Part shown: in pieces, positions 54,740 to 64,000 of the stretch
Layout: every line of letters begins with the position of its first letter
Position numbering within the stretch: the first letter of the stretch is position 1
Assembly (NCBI GenBank): GCA_946902875.1
Contig: OX336340.1
Location: 21,963,566-22,027,565, forward strand
DNA length: 64,000 bases
Reading direction: 5' to 3'
DNA from: Nematopogon swammerdamellus
Taxonomy: Eukaryota > Arthropoda > Insecta > Lepidoptera > Adelidae
Position numbers and translations under genes: made by a program
The notes under the pieces: model-generated
The model's input: only the letters and a program-made list of their open reading frames with translations
What the model was told of the DNA's origin: nothing
Databases searched by the model: none

Positions 54740-55010
54740 CCGTTAAAAGCGACGAGTGAAAGTGTAATAAATTTCCATTTTACAGCAGATATCCCTTCAC
54801 CAATTAGGTTAAGTGCCGATGATCTTCGAATTGGCTGACCTGATCTTCATCAAACATATCTAAGAACCATGCCGTTTACCAGTCTCCTAATAAAAAACCG
54901 CATACAAATCCACCCAACCGTTTGGGAGCTACGATGCCACAGACAGACAGACAGACGGAGACGTCAAACTTATAACACCACTCCTTTTGCGTCGAGGTTT
55001 AAAAATATAC
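54740..55010 (+). repeat. Dispersed repeat with CAGA run and GTCAAACTTATAACACC
   Basis: AAAAACCGCATACAAATCCA, CCCAACCGTTTGGGAGCTAC, ACAGACAGACAGACGGAG, GTCAAACTTATAACACCAC and TTGCGTCGAGG. I recall this order as a common lepidopteran repeat. Edges uncertain. Confidence 0.55.
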
Positions 55011-55500
55011 TAAGGACATCTTGCGGAGGCATAATGATTGAGCGTAGTCGACTTAGGAAGCGAGCTGGGTGGATGGATACCTACAGTCCGGTGAGGGGTA
55101 GGCAGTAGCGGCGAGCGGGGAAGGCGAGCGTCTCACCCGAGGCGCATCTGCCATTACCGGCGAAGCGCGACCGCGAAGAGCAAGCCGTCGTGTTAATGGC
55201 GAAGCAAAAAACGACGTCTATAAATGAATACTGGCCAATTATATAAGAAAACAGCTATGTTGTAAGAAAACCGACGTTTAGCGAAACCAGTTCGGAACCC
55301 TCGCGGGCAGGCGGCTGCAAAAAAATATTGTAAAAAAAAACTTTGATAAAATACCTGATCCGACAGAATAACTCCCACACGCATCTCTAAATGTGCCCTT
55401 CTGATTCTAAACACGAAGCAGACCGCCTTCTTCTGTTCACCTAATGTCGGATAATGTGTTTTGACATTTTTTTTTTAATTCATCGAGACTATTGCCAAAT
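55011..55500. other. CpG-rich patch, no exon recognised
   Basis: 55070-55190 is CpG-rich and may be regulatory. Short open frames lack motifs. Confidence 0.25.
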
Positions 55501-55875
55501 AAAAAAAAAAAGTTCAAGTGTGAGTCGGACTCGCGCACAGAGGGTTCCGTACCACCACGTAATTGACCGGCTCTTATTATATTTGTTGCTTTACTTTAGA
55601 ATTTGCACTATAATCAAACCAAGTTTGACGCTTATATGATTTTACGATAGAGCAAGAACAAACAAAAAAACCGTTTCTGGTATGGGGACCCCGCTCATTT
55701 TTTTAGCTTTTCTTTTTTTAATTCTATTATTTGTTAGGATATCGGCCATAATAACACATATATTATTCTATGAAATCTCAACCGGCACAACTTCAACCAA
55801 CTACCTATTACGGCTCAAAATATAAAGCCCTCAGACAAACGAGAAGAGGCTTCCGTACGAACACAGAACCGTTTT
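55501..55875 (-). mobile_element. Family B, diverged full-length copy
   Basis: AGTTCAAGTGTGAGTCGGAC, GAGGGTTCCGTACCACCACG, AATTTGCACTATAATCAAAC, ATATCGGCCATAATAACACA, GGCTTCCGTACGAACACAGA. Shares the middle variant of the 23205 fragment. Confidence 0.8.
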
Positions 55876-55888
55876 AAAAAATTAGTCA

Positions 55889-56074
55889 AGTACCAACCCG
55901 GACGGGATCAACCTAGTTAATAAGAATCAGGGACTTACAGTATTACGTGGAATCCGAACCACGGTCAGCCTCCTATCGTCGAGCCACCGTCGTGACCACC
56001 CATCCAAGTACCGACCGCGCCCAGGTGTGCATAATAAAAATCGCCTGACCGCACCACTGAGCTACCGAAGCTGA
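55889..56074 (-). mobile_element. SINE-A H1 head and central block only
   Basis: GTACCAACCCGGACGGGATC, GGAATCCGAACCACGGTCAG, CACCCATCCAAGTACCGACC, CTGAGCTACCGAAGCTGAC. The tail half is missing although SINEs normally lose the 5' end, so it was broken after insertion. Confidence 0.85.
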
Positions 56075-56204
56075 CGAAATCTCTAAAGTAATTTGATATC
56101 TCGCTCCTTCTGGATATTCCTACTTCTATGATTCACTCATATTGTGACTTGCAAACAAATCAATCATTTAGTTAAGTACACAATTTCGAGACTCCGCACC
56201 TCTA

Positions 56205-56738
56205 ATCTTTTTTTTATGTAAACCAGCATGGGTGGCAGTGCTGAGAGACCAATGGTGCAGTCGACAGAGCCAAAATCACCTCCCCTCGCGAAACCACGCT
56301 CAGTTAGGTGCCATGCGAGCAGATTTGCGGACTGTTGCTAGGCTGTCTAGCCCGTTGACGCTTGAAGACATCCAGGTTAAAGGATTCAGGAAATACACTC
56401 GCCGGAAGACAGTTCCACACTCTAGCGGTGCGACAAAGACAAAGAAAAGCGACCGATGGGTTCTCAAAAGCCCAATGTCAACAACAAAATGGTGCTGAGG
56501 CTCTCTGCGGCGAGTCGTGCGGAGATAGGACGGGTGGCAGGGAATAAGGGATACTAGTTCCGCAGAGCAGCGTCTGTCAAGAGGGGCGTGAATAGGCACC
56601 TGACAGGCCAACATGGCATTCACAGACCACACATACATTGAGATAAAACTCTCAGTGGCCGCATACGACCGAATGTAAATGGGCGTCGTTAGACACCTTG
56701 TGTGTGACTCGGAGCCACATATCGCGCCTTCAATTAAA
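56205..56738 (+). pseudogene. LINE-E relic, longest copy
   Basis: T run and ATGTAAACCAGCATGGGTGG at the start, GAGAGACCAATGGTGCAGTC, GAAGACAGTTCCACACTCTA, a unique middle, then TCAAGAGGGGCGTGAATAGG encoding KRGVNRHLTGQHGI, GGCGTCGTTAGACACCTTGT and an A-rich end. The T-run start resembles the reverse of a SINE-D tail, so the 5' part may be an old composite. Confidence 0.6.
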
Positions 56739-56817
56739 AAATCAAACTGAATTCTAAACCGTATTAAGCTGAGCTTAGTTAGAGATCAAAATGACGTAAA
56801 TATTTCTGCCAGTTTGC

Positions 56818-57260
56818 AAATGAAACTCAAATCAAAATCAAATCAAAAAAGTGTTTATTAGTCAGGCACATGTAAATAGGTTACAGTTATACATAGTATA
56901 AACAATGCATTAAGATGGTACGAATACTGTGCCCGCGAGATCGTGTATTTGTTAAACACTATCGCCTAAACTGGCTCTAAGGCTGTTTCATAGGCGACAT
57001 TGCTTGGTCAAACCACTTTTGATTACATTCGGGTATCTAATCTACTTATTGATGTATGATAAAATATTATTTAGATCTAATAAACTAATTTATAATAGAA
57101 AACTTATTCTAGTTTGTGCGCCGTGTGTGAATGAGAGAGGGTGAGGATGTGTGGGGTGTATGCGTGTGTTGTGTACTTGTATTGTGTACATGTACGCCAT
57201 ATCATGTACAACTATTAAACTATAAATATAAAGTATAAGTTTTATTATTTTTAATACCTG
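56818..57260 (-). repeat. LINE 3' UTR in reverse
   Basis: CAAATCAAAATCAAATCAAA, then AGTGTTTATTAGTCAGGCAC and GTGCCCGCGAGATCGTG; ends in GT-rich DNA. Same AAATC-type tail as 46.64 kb, different body. Confidence 0.5.
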
Positions 57261-57374
57261 CCATACATCGTAGTCAATATCGAACAGGTTCCCGAGTAAG
57301 ACCAGGAGCGTGATCTAATAAGTAGCGCTCGCCTACGAACAGGATCGACAGATTATATAAACTCCTCCTAGCAG

Positions 57375-57508
57375 ATTTACACCCGACGCCGCGCAGCACC
57401 CTAGGCGGTGCAGCCTCCGCCGCCCTCGACCCCGCTGCCGCCGTCTCCACCCCCGCCGCGCCCGCCTCGTCTTGCCGTGGCGGAGAAAATGAAAGCCTTT
57501 CAAATTAG
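57375..57508 (+). CDS. Candidate terminal exon, Ala/Pro-rich
   Basis: After an acceptor-like CTCCTCCTAGCAG (ending 57374) a frame with two leading bases reads LHPTPRSTLGGAASAALDPA and continues Ala/Pro/Ser-rich to ...ENESLSN and TAG at 57506. GC-rich third positions stand out in AT-rich flanks, and AATAAA follows near 57595. The pattern fits a transcription-factor-type C-terminus, but composition alone cannot prove it; the reverse strand is also open. No family recognised. Confidence 0.3.
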
Positions 57509-57698
57509 TCTCTGTTCTGACCGGTAGGTGGACTGGACTGATAACTTGGAACACTGGTATGTTTTATAATTAGAATAGTAAAGTAATACATTTAAAATAA
57601 ATTAATATAATAAAATATAATATAATAGAAGATTATTTATTGCTCAATAATATTAATTAAATTACATATTTCAAAATTATATATTACAAAGTAAATCA

Positions 57699-58030
57699 CA
57701 TGCATACATACATATTGTCAGGTACGCTGTAGCCTGACAATTGAGCTAAGCAGAGTAAACGGTGTTGCGCCGCCTGAACTCTGATAAATTACAGCACAAC
57801 ACCGACCACCGCCTTTAACAAAGTATTAGGACATGATAAAACTATCAAGCAGCAAGTAAGGACGGAGTCGTTACCCACTGCACGACTGTGGAAGGACCGT
57901 GCGATGGAAAGAGGTAGTTACCTGTCGCCCTTTACCATGGCATCTTATTCTTATCTCTTAGTCGTCAATTATGACATGCACGCGGAGAGACACAGTGGGT
58001 CTATTATTGTAAGTACCGGGCCACACACCA
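57699..58030 (-). mobile_element. SINE-C, full length, diverged
   Basis: CATGCATACATACATA tail, TGATAAATTACAGCACAACA, AACTATCAAGCAGCAAGTAA, TAGTCGTCAATTATGACATG and AAGTACCGGGCCACACACCA head end on plus. Confidence 0.85.
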
Positions 58031-58561
58031 TACCATTAAATAAATGTATTCAAAACTAAATATGTTTAATTAAAACAAGCATAAGTGCTAAAATATTCGT
58101 TTCACTGACTGTCTAATATAAATATATAAATTCGTCTTCTCAACAAAATTTAAGGCAATTCAAACCAATCAGCATTCAAATTGAAACGTCCAAAGTACGT
58201 GCCGACAGACAACTAACATTATGGTAATCAAAACTAAACCAAAAACGTTAAATATTTACAAATTTAAACAAACAACAGCTTATAAATAAGTATTATCCAT
58301 TAGTGATGAATACGTAATATACGAGAACCGCCGGCAGACAAAAATCTTTCATTTAACACATATTATCAGGTATCCGATTAACATGTCATGAATATTGTTT
58401 CAATTTTTATTCGATATGATAATTAGCTCTACAACTCGATGTACGTAGCTAATTACTCAATTGTTCACAACAGTCTCCAATATTGGCCTAGACATTTAAT
58501 TGTATCCAGTCGTATTTCAGCAGTTTATTGTGTTGTTTGAAAATTTCATTCATAATACCTA
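58031..58561. other. No gene recognised
   Basis: AT-rich sequence without noticed repeats. Confidence 0.4.
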
Positions 58562-58735
58562 TTAGGTTTCCGTGTCCCGTACGGAAGCCTATTACTAAGC
58601 CTATGCCGTCTGTCTGTCTGTCCATCTGTCCTACCGCTGTATCTTTGGAACCGTAATAGCTAGCCGGTTGAAATTTTCACAGGATATGTGTTATTATGGC
58701 GGATATAACAAAAAATAATAATAAAATTGAAAAGT
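58562..58735 (+). mobile_element. Family B 5' part
   Basis: TAGGTTTCCGTGTCCCGTAC, GGAAGCCTATTACTAAGCCT, CTGT run, GTATCTTTGGAACCGTAATA and TTTTCACAGGATATGTG; the 3' half is lost. Confidence 0.8.
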
Positions 58736-58759
58736 AAGAAAAAAATTTTTTAAAAGACA

Positions 58760-59120
58760 TTGAACCGACTTAAAAAAACAACTACTTAGAACTAACAATT
58801 ATGAAATAATTGAGTTGAAGGCGGTACAAAAGCACATTTATTAATAACCTCCTTTTTTTGAAGAAGTGGGTCAATATTTTTAAAACAGTTTTTTTTATTT
58901 CACTCTTTTTTAGTAATATCACATAATAAAAAAAGTTTCACAGAAATTAGTTGCCGTGGTGTAATTATTCGCCCATTTGACACACTTAACAGTCCATATC
59001 TTGAAAACTACTGAACCGATTTTGATTAAACATTGTACAGTTTCGGAGAAATACGTGGACAAACATACATACATCGCGTAATTAAAATTTTGCCCATAAG
59101 AGCTCGGCAAGAAAGAACCG
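58760..59120 (+). repeat. Dispersed repeat N, copy 1
   Basis: AACCGACTTAAAAAAACAAC, GAGTTGAAGGCGGTACAAAA, AACCTCCTTTTTTTGAAG and TTTCGGAGAAATACGTGGAC. Blocks recur at 59880-60180 in part reversed order. Confidence 0.5.
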
Positions 59121-59240
59121 ACAAGAAAACTCTTCTGCAATCAAATGAAGGAAAATATTTAAGTGAAAAGCAACAGAGCCCAGGGTGAGTTTATATTCTG
59201 ATAATTGTTTTCTTATAAAAAAGCTGTATTTCAAATGTAT

Positions 59241-59476
59241 AACGCTGTAGGTCCTACTCACCAGGTGTTAGGGTTTAACCGGCCAGGGTTGGTACCACCG
59301 CTCTGAATGAAAGATCGTTCGAAGCGACTATGTATGTAGTTCGTGTTTTCTGTCCAGTTCATTATAGCCGGTACAACAAGAAGGGAAGCACTGATATGGC
59401 ACCTAGTTCACCAAGGTACTACGGGCTGACATCTCGGGTGTTGTGCGTGATGTCGGCAATAATGTGAGTAAAAAAA
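59241..59476 (+). mobile_element. SINE-A body, head lost
   Basis: CGCTGTAGGTCCTACTCACC, GGTTGGTACCACCGCTCTGA, CTGTCCAGTTCATTATAGCC (site empty) and an A tail. Old copy. Confidence 0.8.
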
Positions 59477-59879
59477 ACGTTGAGTTTTCTAAGACTAACT
59501 ATAATAAAAAATAACTATAGTAGAAACATTATAGTGCGTTTAGAAAAATGAGAAATGTCTGCAGTCAGACTCCGGTACACGAAACAGCGGAAGCGTCAGC
59601 ATTACGATGTTAATTTCATACAAGAATGAGAGCTCGTATGAGCAAATCATAGAAACCGGAAATTCAGATGCTCGCGCGCTGGGTGAGGGGGGGGGGGGGG
59701 TGGAGGAGGAAGCAGAGATGGGTGAGGAGAAGAGAGGGGAAGGCAGCGCGGCACAGGCGCGTGCCGCCGCTCGCACCAAAAAAAGCTTCACCAAGTTCAG
59801 TTATTATAATTTCGACTCAATTATCTCCAAGTTTTTGATAGCTACATTACATTCTCTGTCTTCATTTAAAGCGAGCGGA
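59477..59879. other. GC-rich patch with G14 run
   Basis: 59687-59700 is 14 consecutive G, followed by GGAGGAGGAAGCAGAG. The plus frame is open (acidic Glu-rich) and so is the reverse (Ser/Pro-rich); neither is convincing. A quadruplex-forming or regulatory patch is possible. Confidence 0.25.
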
Positions 59880-60180
59880 TCTCTTTTTAACCGACTTAAA
59901 AAAATGTTTGTATGTAGTTATATATGTTTGTCCACGCATTTCTCCGAAACTATTAATCGGATTGTGGCCCTTGAGTTGAATTCGGTACAAAAGCACGCCT
60001 GAAAATTGATAGATGGACTCCTTTTGTGCTTTTGTAGCGCCTTCAACTCAAGGGTCTGAATATGAATCAAAATATTATTTAACACTTGTAAGTATTTAAC
60101 GCTTTTAAGTACTTACTAGTAAGCACTTACTTTTAAGTACTTAGTAGTTTTTTGAAGTCGGTGCAATGTTTTTTAAAACA
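59880..60180 (+). repeat. Dispersed repeat N, copy 2, with hairpin
   Basis: AACCGACTTAAAAAAATG, TTGTCCACGCATTTCTCCGA. Then CCCTTGAGTTGAATTCGGTA and its near complement (GCGCCTTCAACTCAAGGG) form a hairpin at 59969-60056. AAGTACTTA repeats at 60090-60150. Confidence 0.5.
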
Positions 60181-60336
60181 ATTTTTATACAAGTAGAACT
60201 CGTTCTGTTCACGCGCTGATATATTTTGAATCGCAATCACTAAATAATTATTGGACGAATATAGCTATTGGACGGATTGATAGATAAATGCAATATGACA
60301 TCGAAAACTGAACTTTGTAAAAATTGTACGCGTATT

Positions 60337-60631
60337 GAAAAAAGCCGACCAAGTGCGAATCCAACTGACGCACCGAGGTTACCGCACCACAAAAAACACG
60401 TTGGAAAAACACGTTTCTTGTATGGGAATCTCCCTTAATTTTTAACTTTTAAATTGTTTTATTATTTGTCGTTATATCCTCAAAAATAATAGATATTCTG
60501 TAAAAATTTCAACCGGCTAGCTGTTGTATCCCAAAGATGCAGCCGTCGGAAAGACGAACGGACGGACAGACAGACAGACGGCGTAGGCTTAGTAATAGGC
60601 TTCCGCACGGGGTACGGAAACCTACAAAAAT
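60337..60631 (-). mobile_element. Family B, diverged full-length copy
   Basis: AAAAAGCCGACCAAGTGCGA, ACGCACCGAGGTTACCGC, TATTCTGTAAAAATTTCAAC, ACGGACGGACAGACAGACAG and GGGTACGGAAACCTACAAAA on plus. Confidence 0.8.
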
Positions 60632-60713
60632 CATCTCATAATACCACCGAGATATTATTTATATAGATTTAAACATTTCGTCTTGAAAAAAATTGCACTT
60701 TCAATTCGTACAG

Positions 60714-60874
60714 GTGAAATTCTTCTTCCTTATACATACTACATATATAACCATAAATCACTGACACCTCAAATTCGAGTGTTAACCGAGCGCGAGGTAT
60801 GCGGCGCGGCGCGGGCGTTGGGTGTGCAATTACCGTGGTACATTCACTCAGAGCTAAGTACTGTAATAAAACAG
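60714..60874 (+). CDS. Candidate internal exon
   Basis: Between TTTCAATTCGTACAG and a CAG|GTAAAC donor at 60875 the frame reads GEILLPYTYYIYNH, LTPQIRVLTEREVCGAARAL and GVQLPWYIHSELSTVIKQ. The second half looks protein-like (a GC-rich patch in AT-rich DNA). The frame also stays open past the donor to 60913. No family recognised. Confidence 0.2.
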
Positions 60875-61289
60875 GTAAACCGTATCAAGAAGGAGCTTCA
60901 AAAATCTAGCTGACCGGAGGTGGTCAAGGTTTCGTATGTACGAAATAAAATGTTACATTTTGGGTAACTGTATCAGTAGCAGTCATCCTTTCATAAAAAA
61001 AAAACAGGTTACTTTCTATTTTTGGTTTAGAGCTATTGCGCCTCTCGATGACGATAGTATAGGCACTTTAAAGGTTTCTGTACCTAGTACATTAAGGGTG
61101 TGCACCATACAAAAAACTAGTTTTTTTTTTCGTATTTTTTTTATGCAGAAACCTCGGTGCGCACCGATTCTACTTGAGCAAGATGGGCTGATCGCCGGTT
61201 TTTATGAATTGAATAGTCATGGCCACAAGTTTTTTTTATTAGTGTTATTTTAACTAAGTTTTTGATTTTTTATAGTTGATTGTAATAAT

Positions 61290-61560
61290 TTTAGAATAGA
61301 ATAGAAAATTCTTTACTGCTCCACAAAGATTTCACAAGAATAATACAATAAATACAGTTACATGAGGTGCAAAGGCGGACTTATCCCTTAAAGAGATTTC
61401 TTACGGCCAACCTTTAGGTGTGTGAAATGTGTAAAAGATGGAATGTAGGTAGTAGCAAAGATAAGATGTGATAATTTTTTATTTAAAAATATAAGGATTT
61501 ATGAAAGCCTGAAAAATATAATTATATTTATATAAGTAATACTACGTAAGAATAAATAGG
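61290..61560 (-). repeat. LINE 3' UTR in reverse (tail TAGAA repeats)
   Basis: AGAATAGAATAGAAAATTCT, TTACTGCTCCACAAAGATTT, GGTGCAAAGGCGGACTTATC and TAGGTGTGTGAAATG match 35320-35460. Confidence 0.6.
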
Positions 61561-63082
61561 AATTAGGAGTCATTAATTATGTTAAGATAAAGATAAGAAG
61601 TTAGGTCATGTAAATTATATAATATAGATATCATACAAATTTTGTCACTTACAATAAAAAAAAGAATAATAAACTGAACCAAAATATCTAAAATAATTTA
61701 TTAATTAACTTATAAATTAAAAATCTCCTCCATTCGTAACTTCCGCTATTTGTTGTTTAGATTCAAATTGAGTATAAAATAAATATATTCCAACAGTTCA
61801 ATACTGTTAAAATATCTCCGTAATCCTAAAGATGAGTCGCTCTGCCCGCTAGAACACCGTAACTTTTGACTTTGAGTATTTAATTGGCGTGACGAGTGTA
61901 CACCGAGCAGTGTGCCCGTGCCGTGTGTTCGTTAATTAGATGTATCCACAAACTAACCCGACCGACATCTTCTATCTCCCGCATCTCGACTCGACGGACG
62001 ACTCGCTGAGTACGCATATAGGCTGCACCGTTAGCTGGGCTTACCGAAAATTAGGCTCGCCATTTTGCTAATCATCTGCTTTCATTTAATAATTTAGAAA
62101 GAATCGCTTACTGAAAGTTTGAAGCCTATTACAAGCAAACGAAATACTTAAAATTAACCAAAACTAATAATAATTTGCATAAAAACCTAAATTTGGAGAA
62201 TTTAATTTTGGCCTTATTTGAGTTTAGATGTTGATTAGTTTTAATAATTGAATTGATTCGAAATGATTTTATTTTATGTACTATATTTTCTTGTATCTTT
62301 AATTCGTCTTAGTTCTAAACACCAGTCTTGTATTATATGAAGAAAAAGAGATTTTCAATAAATTGAATATAGGTGCTTAGAATAAAATTACATATAAAAT
62401 TAAAATAAACTAAAACTACAATTAAAATGTAATAAATAAACAAATCAATCAAAACCTTTACGCGGAACCCGTAAGATTCGACATCAGTAACTAAATGTAA
62501 AAACACTCGTCCATCATCGCAGTCTCCTTGTATATTTTCATTTCCTTGTTTACTGAATGATAATTGAAAATTAATTTCGCAAAACACAAAAATATTTATT
62601 TCAGAATTTCTAATCAAATCTAGTTGGTGACTTTATCCCACACCATTAATTTTGTCATTTGACCATGCATTATTCAAAACTTTTTCGGATAACTTAATAA
62701 ACAGCTAGTACCTACATACCTAATAGAAGATTAATAAAAATATATTGCAAATGCATTTTAACAAAAGGAGGGTTTCCTGAAATCTGAAAAGTGTATCGGT
62801 CTTCTTCACACGGTGATAAAAACGAAGCTTATGACAAAGACGAAGAGCTATTAGCATGACTACTACAGCTAAGATCAATAATTAATTAATAATGTGGTGT
62901 CAGTCAGTCGTCGTTTTTGGGCTCACTGATAAAATATATATGTATATATGTAATATATATGAGATATTATGTCCCTCTATGTCACAGTATCTTCCTAAAA
63001 TACACCTTTCCCATATTTCTACAATCCAGGTGGTAATCGTTGACGTAAAAGAGGAAATGTGTGAAATAAATGATTCAATAAA
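61561..63082. other. No gene recognised
   Basis: AT-rich, with a GC-richer promoter-like island at 61870-62050 that has no open exon. A reverse frame at 62333-62617 is low-complexity. Confidence 0.35.
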
Positions 63083-63353
63083 GGCGACTAAGGGATAAAG
63101 ACAAGATGCCGTGCTAAAGGGCGACAGGCTCGCCACCTCTCACCTTGGCACGGTACTTCCACCGAGTCATGCAGCAGGTGAGTCTTCGTGCCTTACTTGC
63201 TGCTTGATCGATTGAATCTTGTTCGAATACTTTGCGAAACGCGGTGGTCGGTGTTGTGCTGTAATTTACCAGAGTTCTTGCAGCAAAACACCGATTACTC
63301 TGCTTACCCCGATTGTCGGGATTCAGCGTGTGTGATATGTATGTATGTATGTA
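63083..63353 (+). mobile_element. SINE-C, 5'-truncated, with target duplication
   Basis: GGCGACTAAGGGATAAAGAC to the ATGT tail. AAATGATTCAA just before and AAATGAATCAA just after form an 11-bp duplication with one change. Confidence 0.92.
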
Positions 63354-63749
63354 AATGAATCAACAGAGTCAACATAATGGCCCATCACAATGAGATCGCT
63401 AAGTCGCCGTGCGGCGTGCGGGATGTTCCCCTGGCACGAGCCGTGTCGACTAGTTTCTAAAAAATTCGTCTCTGACAACAAGTTTTTTAAAACATTTGGA
63501 AAGCGCGCTCTCGACCGCAACGCGCCCGCGCCGCGCCGCTCAGCGCTCCAACCGGACCGATGACCCTATTCTGACTATCTTTAATGGTTTCGTGTGGTAT
63601 GGTTTTGGGTGCTACTCTCCGAGACTGGTCCGATTGTGGATATTGGACGGTATCGTAGATGTCGTGTCATTTAGATTATTTTATTTTATTATTGCCACAA
63701 ATGTTCCCATCTCGCTCGCATAGCTCTGTGTGTATGTACTTTGATTTAA
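63354..63749. other. CpG-rich island, no exon recognised
   Basis: 63495-63560 is strongly CpG-rich and could be a promoter. The plus frame from 63496 is open to 63723 but lacks motifs. Confidence 0.25.
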
Positions 63750-64000
63750 AAAAAGTGTTGATTGGTTTGCCACATCGTCGCTTGCTGCACCTATGTTTTG
63801 AACGTAATAAACTGTGCTCTTACCGATACTAGGTAGGTGTCATGCCAATGCTTTCCATAGGTTGTGTGGGCTACACTTTACTGGACAAATAAAACGTACT
63901 AATTCCACAACCATTTCGCCCGACATGCATTCAGTGTGATAGTATCACTCCGCGTGGGATTTACCTTACCACCTAGTGAACTAAAGGAAAGCTACAGTTT
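63750..64000 (-). mobile_element. SINE-A, diverged, cut by window end
   Basis: GTGTGGGCTACACTTTACTG, GACCATTTCGCC-like ACCATTTCGCCCGACA, CATTCAGTGTGATAGTATCA and CTTACCACCTAGTGAACT follow SINE-A order from tail to central block. An old subfamily. Confidence 0.7.

Overview
This window looks like repeat-rich intergenic or intronic DNA from an insect, most probably a moth or butterfly. The evidence is eukaryotic splice-type signals, AT-rich DNA with short CpG-rich islands, abundant SINEs with tRNA-like heads, CR1-like and RTE-like non-LTR retrotransposons, and sequence blocks I recall as common in lepidopteran genomes (ends such as GCCCGCGGCTTCG, or GGGTTCCGTA with CTGT runs). I see no bacterial-style operons, no rRNA operon, no CRISPR array and no complete multi-exon host gene.

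The best host-gene piece is a first exon (2277-2356, +) encoding the start of a THAP-type zinc-finger domain, with a CpG-rich promoter upstream and a GTAAGT donor downstream. Several orphan exon-like segments (13985, 20448, 32308, 41054, 44028, 57375, 60714) are listed at low confidence. They cannot be linked into a gene from sequence alone.

The rest is mostly mobile DNA. I use these labels. SINE-A: about 330-370 bp with an A-rich tail and two alternative heads, H1 (tRNA-like plus 5S-rRNA-like) and H2. SINE-D: about 400 bp, classical tRNA-like head, body homologous to SINE-A. SINE-C: about 330 bp, the H2 head joined to an unrelated body with an (ATGT)n tail. Family B: 300-590 bp, begins TAGGGTTCCG, contains CTGT runs, ends in CCGGTTTTT. 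LINE-E, LINE-H and RTE-type are decayed LINE 3' ends. At 51.3-54.7 kb lies a nearly intact CR1-group LINE with one frameshift in its endonuclease. There are also TIR elements (13.2 and 23.7 kb), two short foldback elements sitting at the same position of SINE-A (28.8 and 41.8 kb), a 274-bp near-perfect palindrome (14.4-15.0 kb), tandem arrays (100-bp units at 3.0 kb, 130-bp units at 15.4 kb, 28-bp units at 17.3 kb, GTGCA at 1.7 kb), and two C29 runs.

How the parts relate: one SINE body occurs with three different heads, and one head (H2) occurs on two different bodies, so the SINEs behave as a modular set. The end of SINE-C resembles the last bases and tail of LINE-H, suggesting which LINE machinery mobilises it. 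SINEs are repeatedly nested in LINEs, in other SINEs, and next to microsatellite tails. Coordinates of repeat edges are by eye and usually good to about 10 bases.
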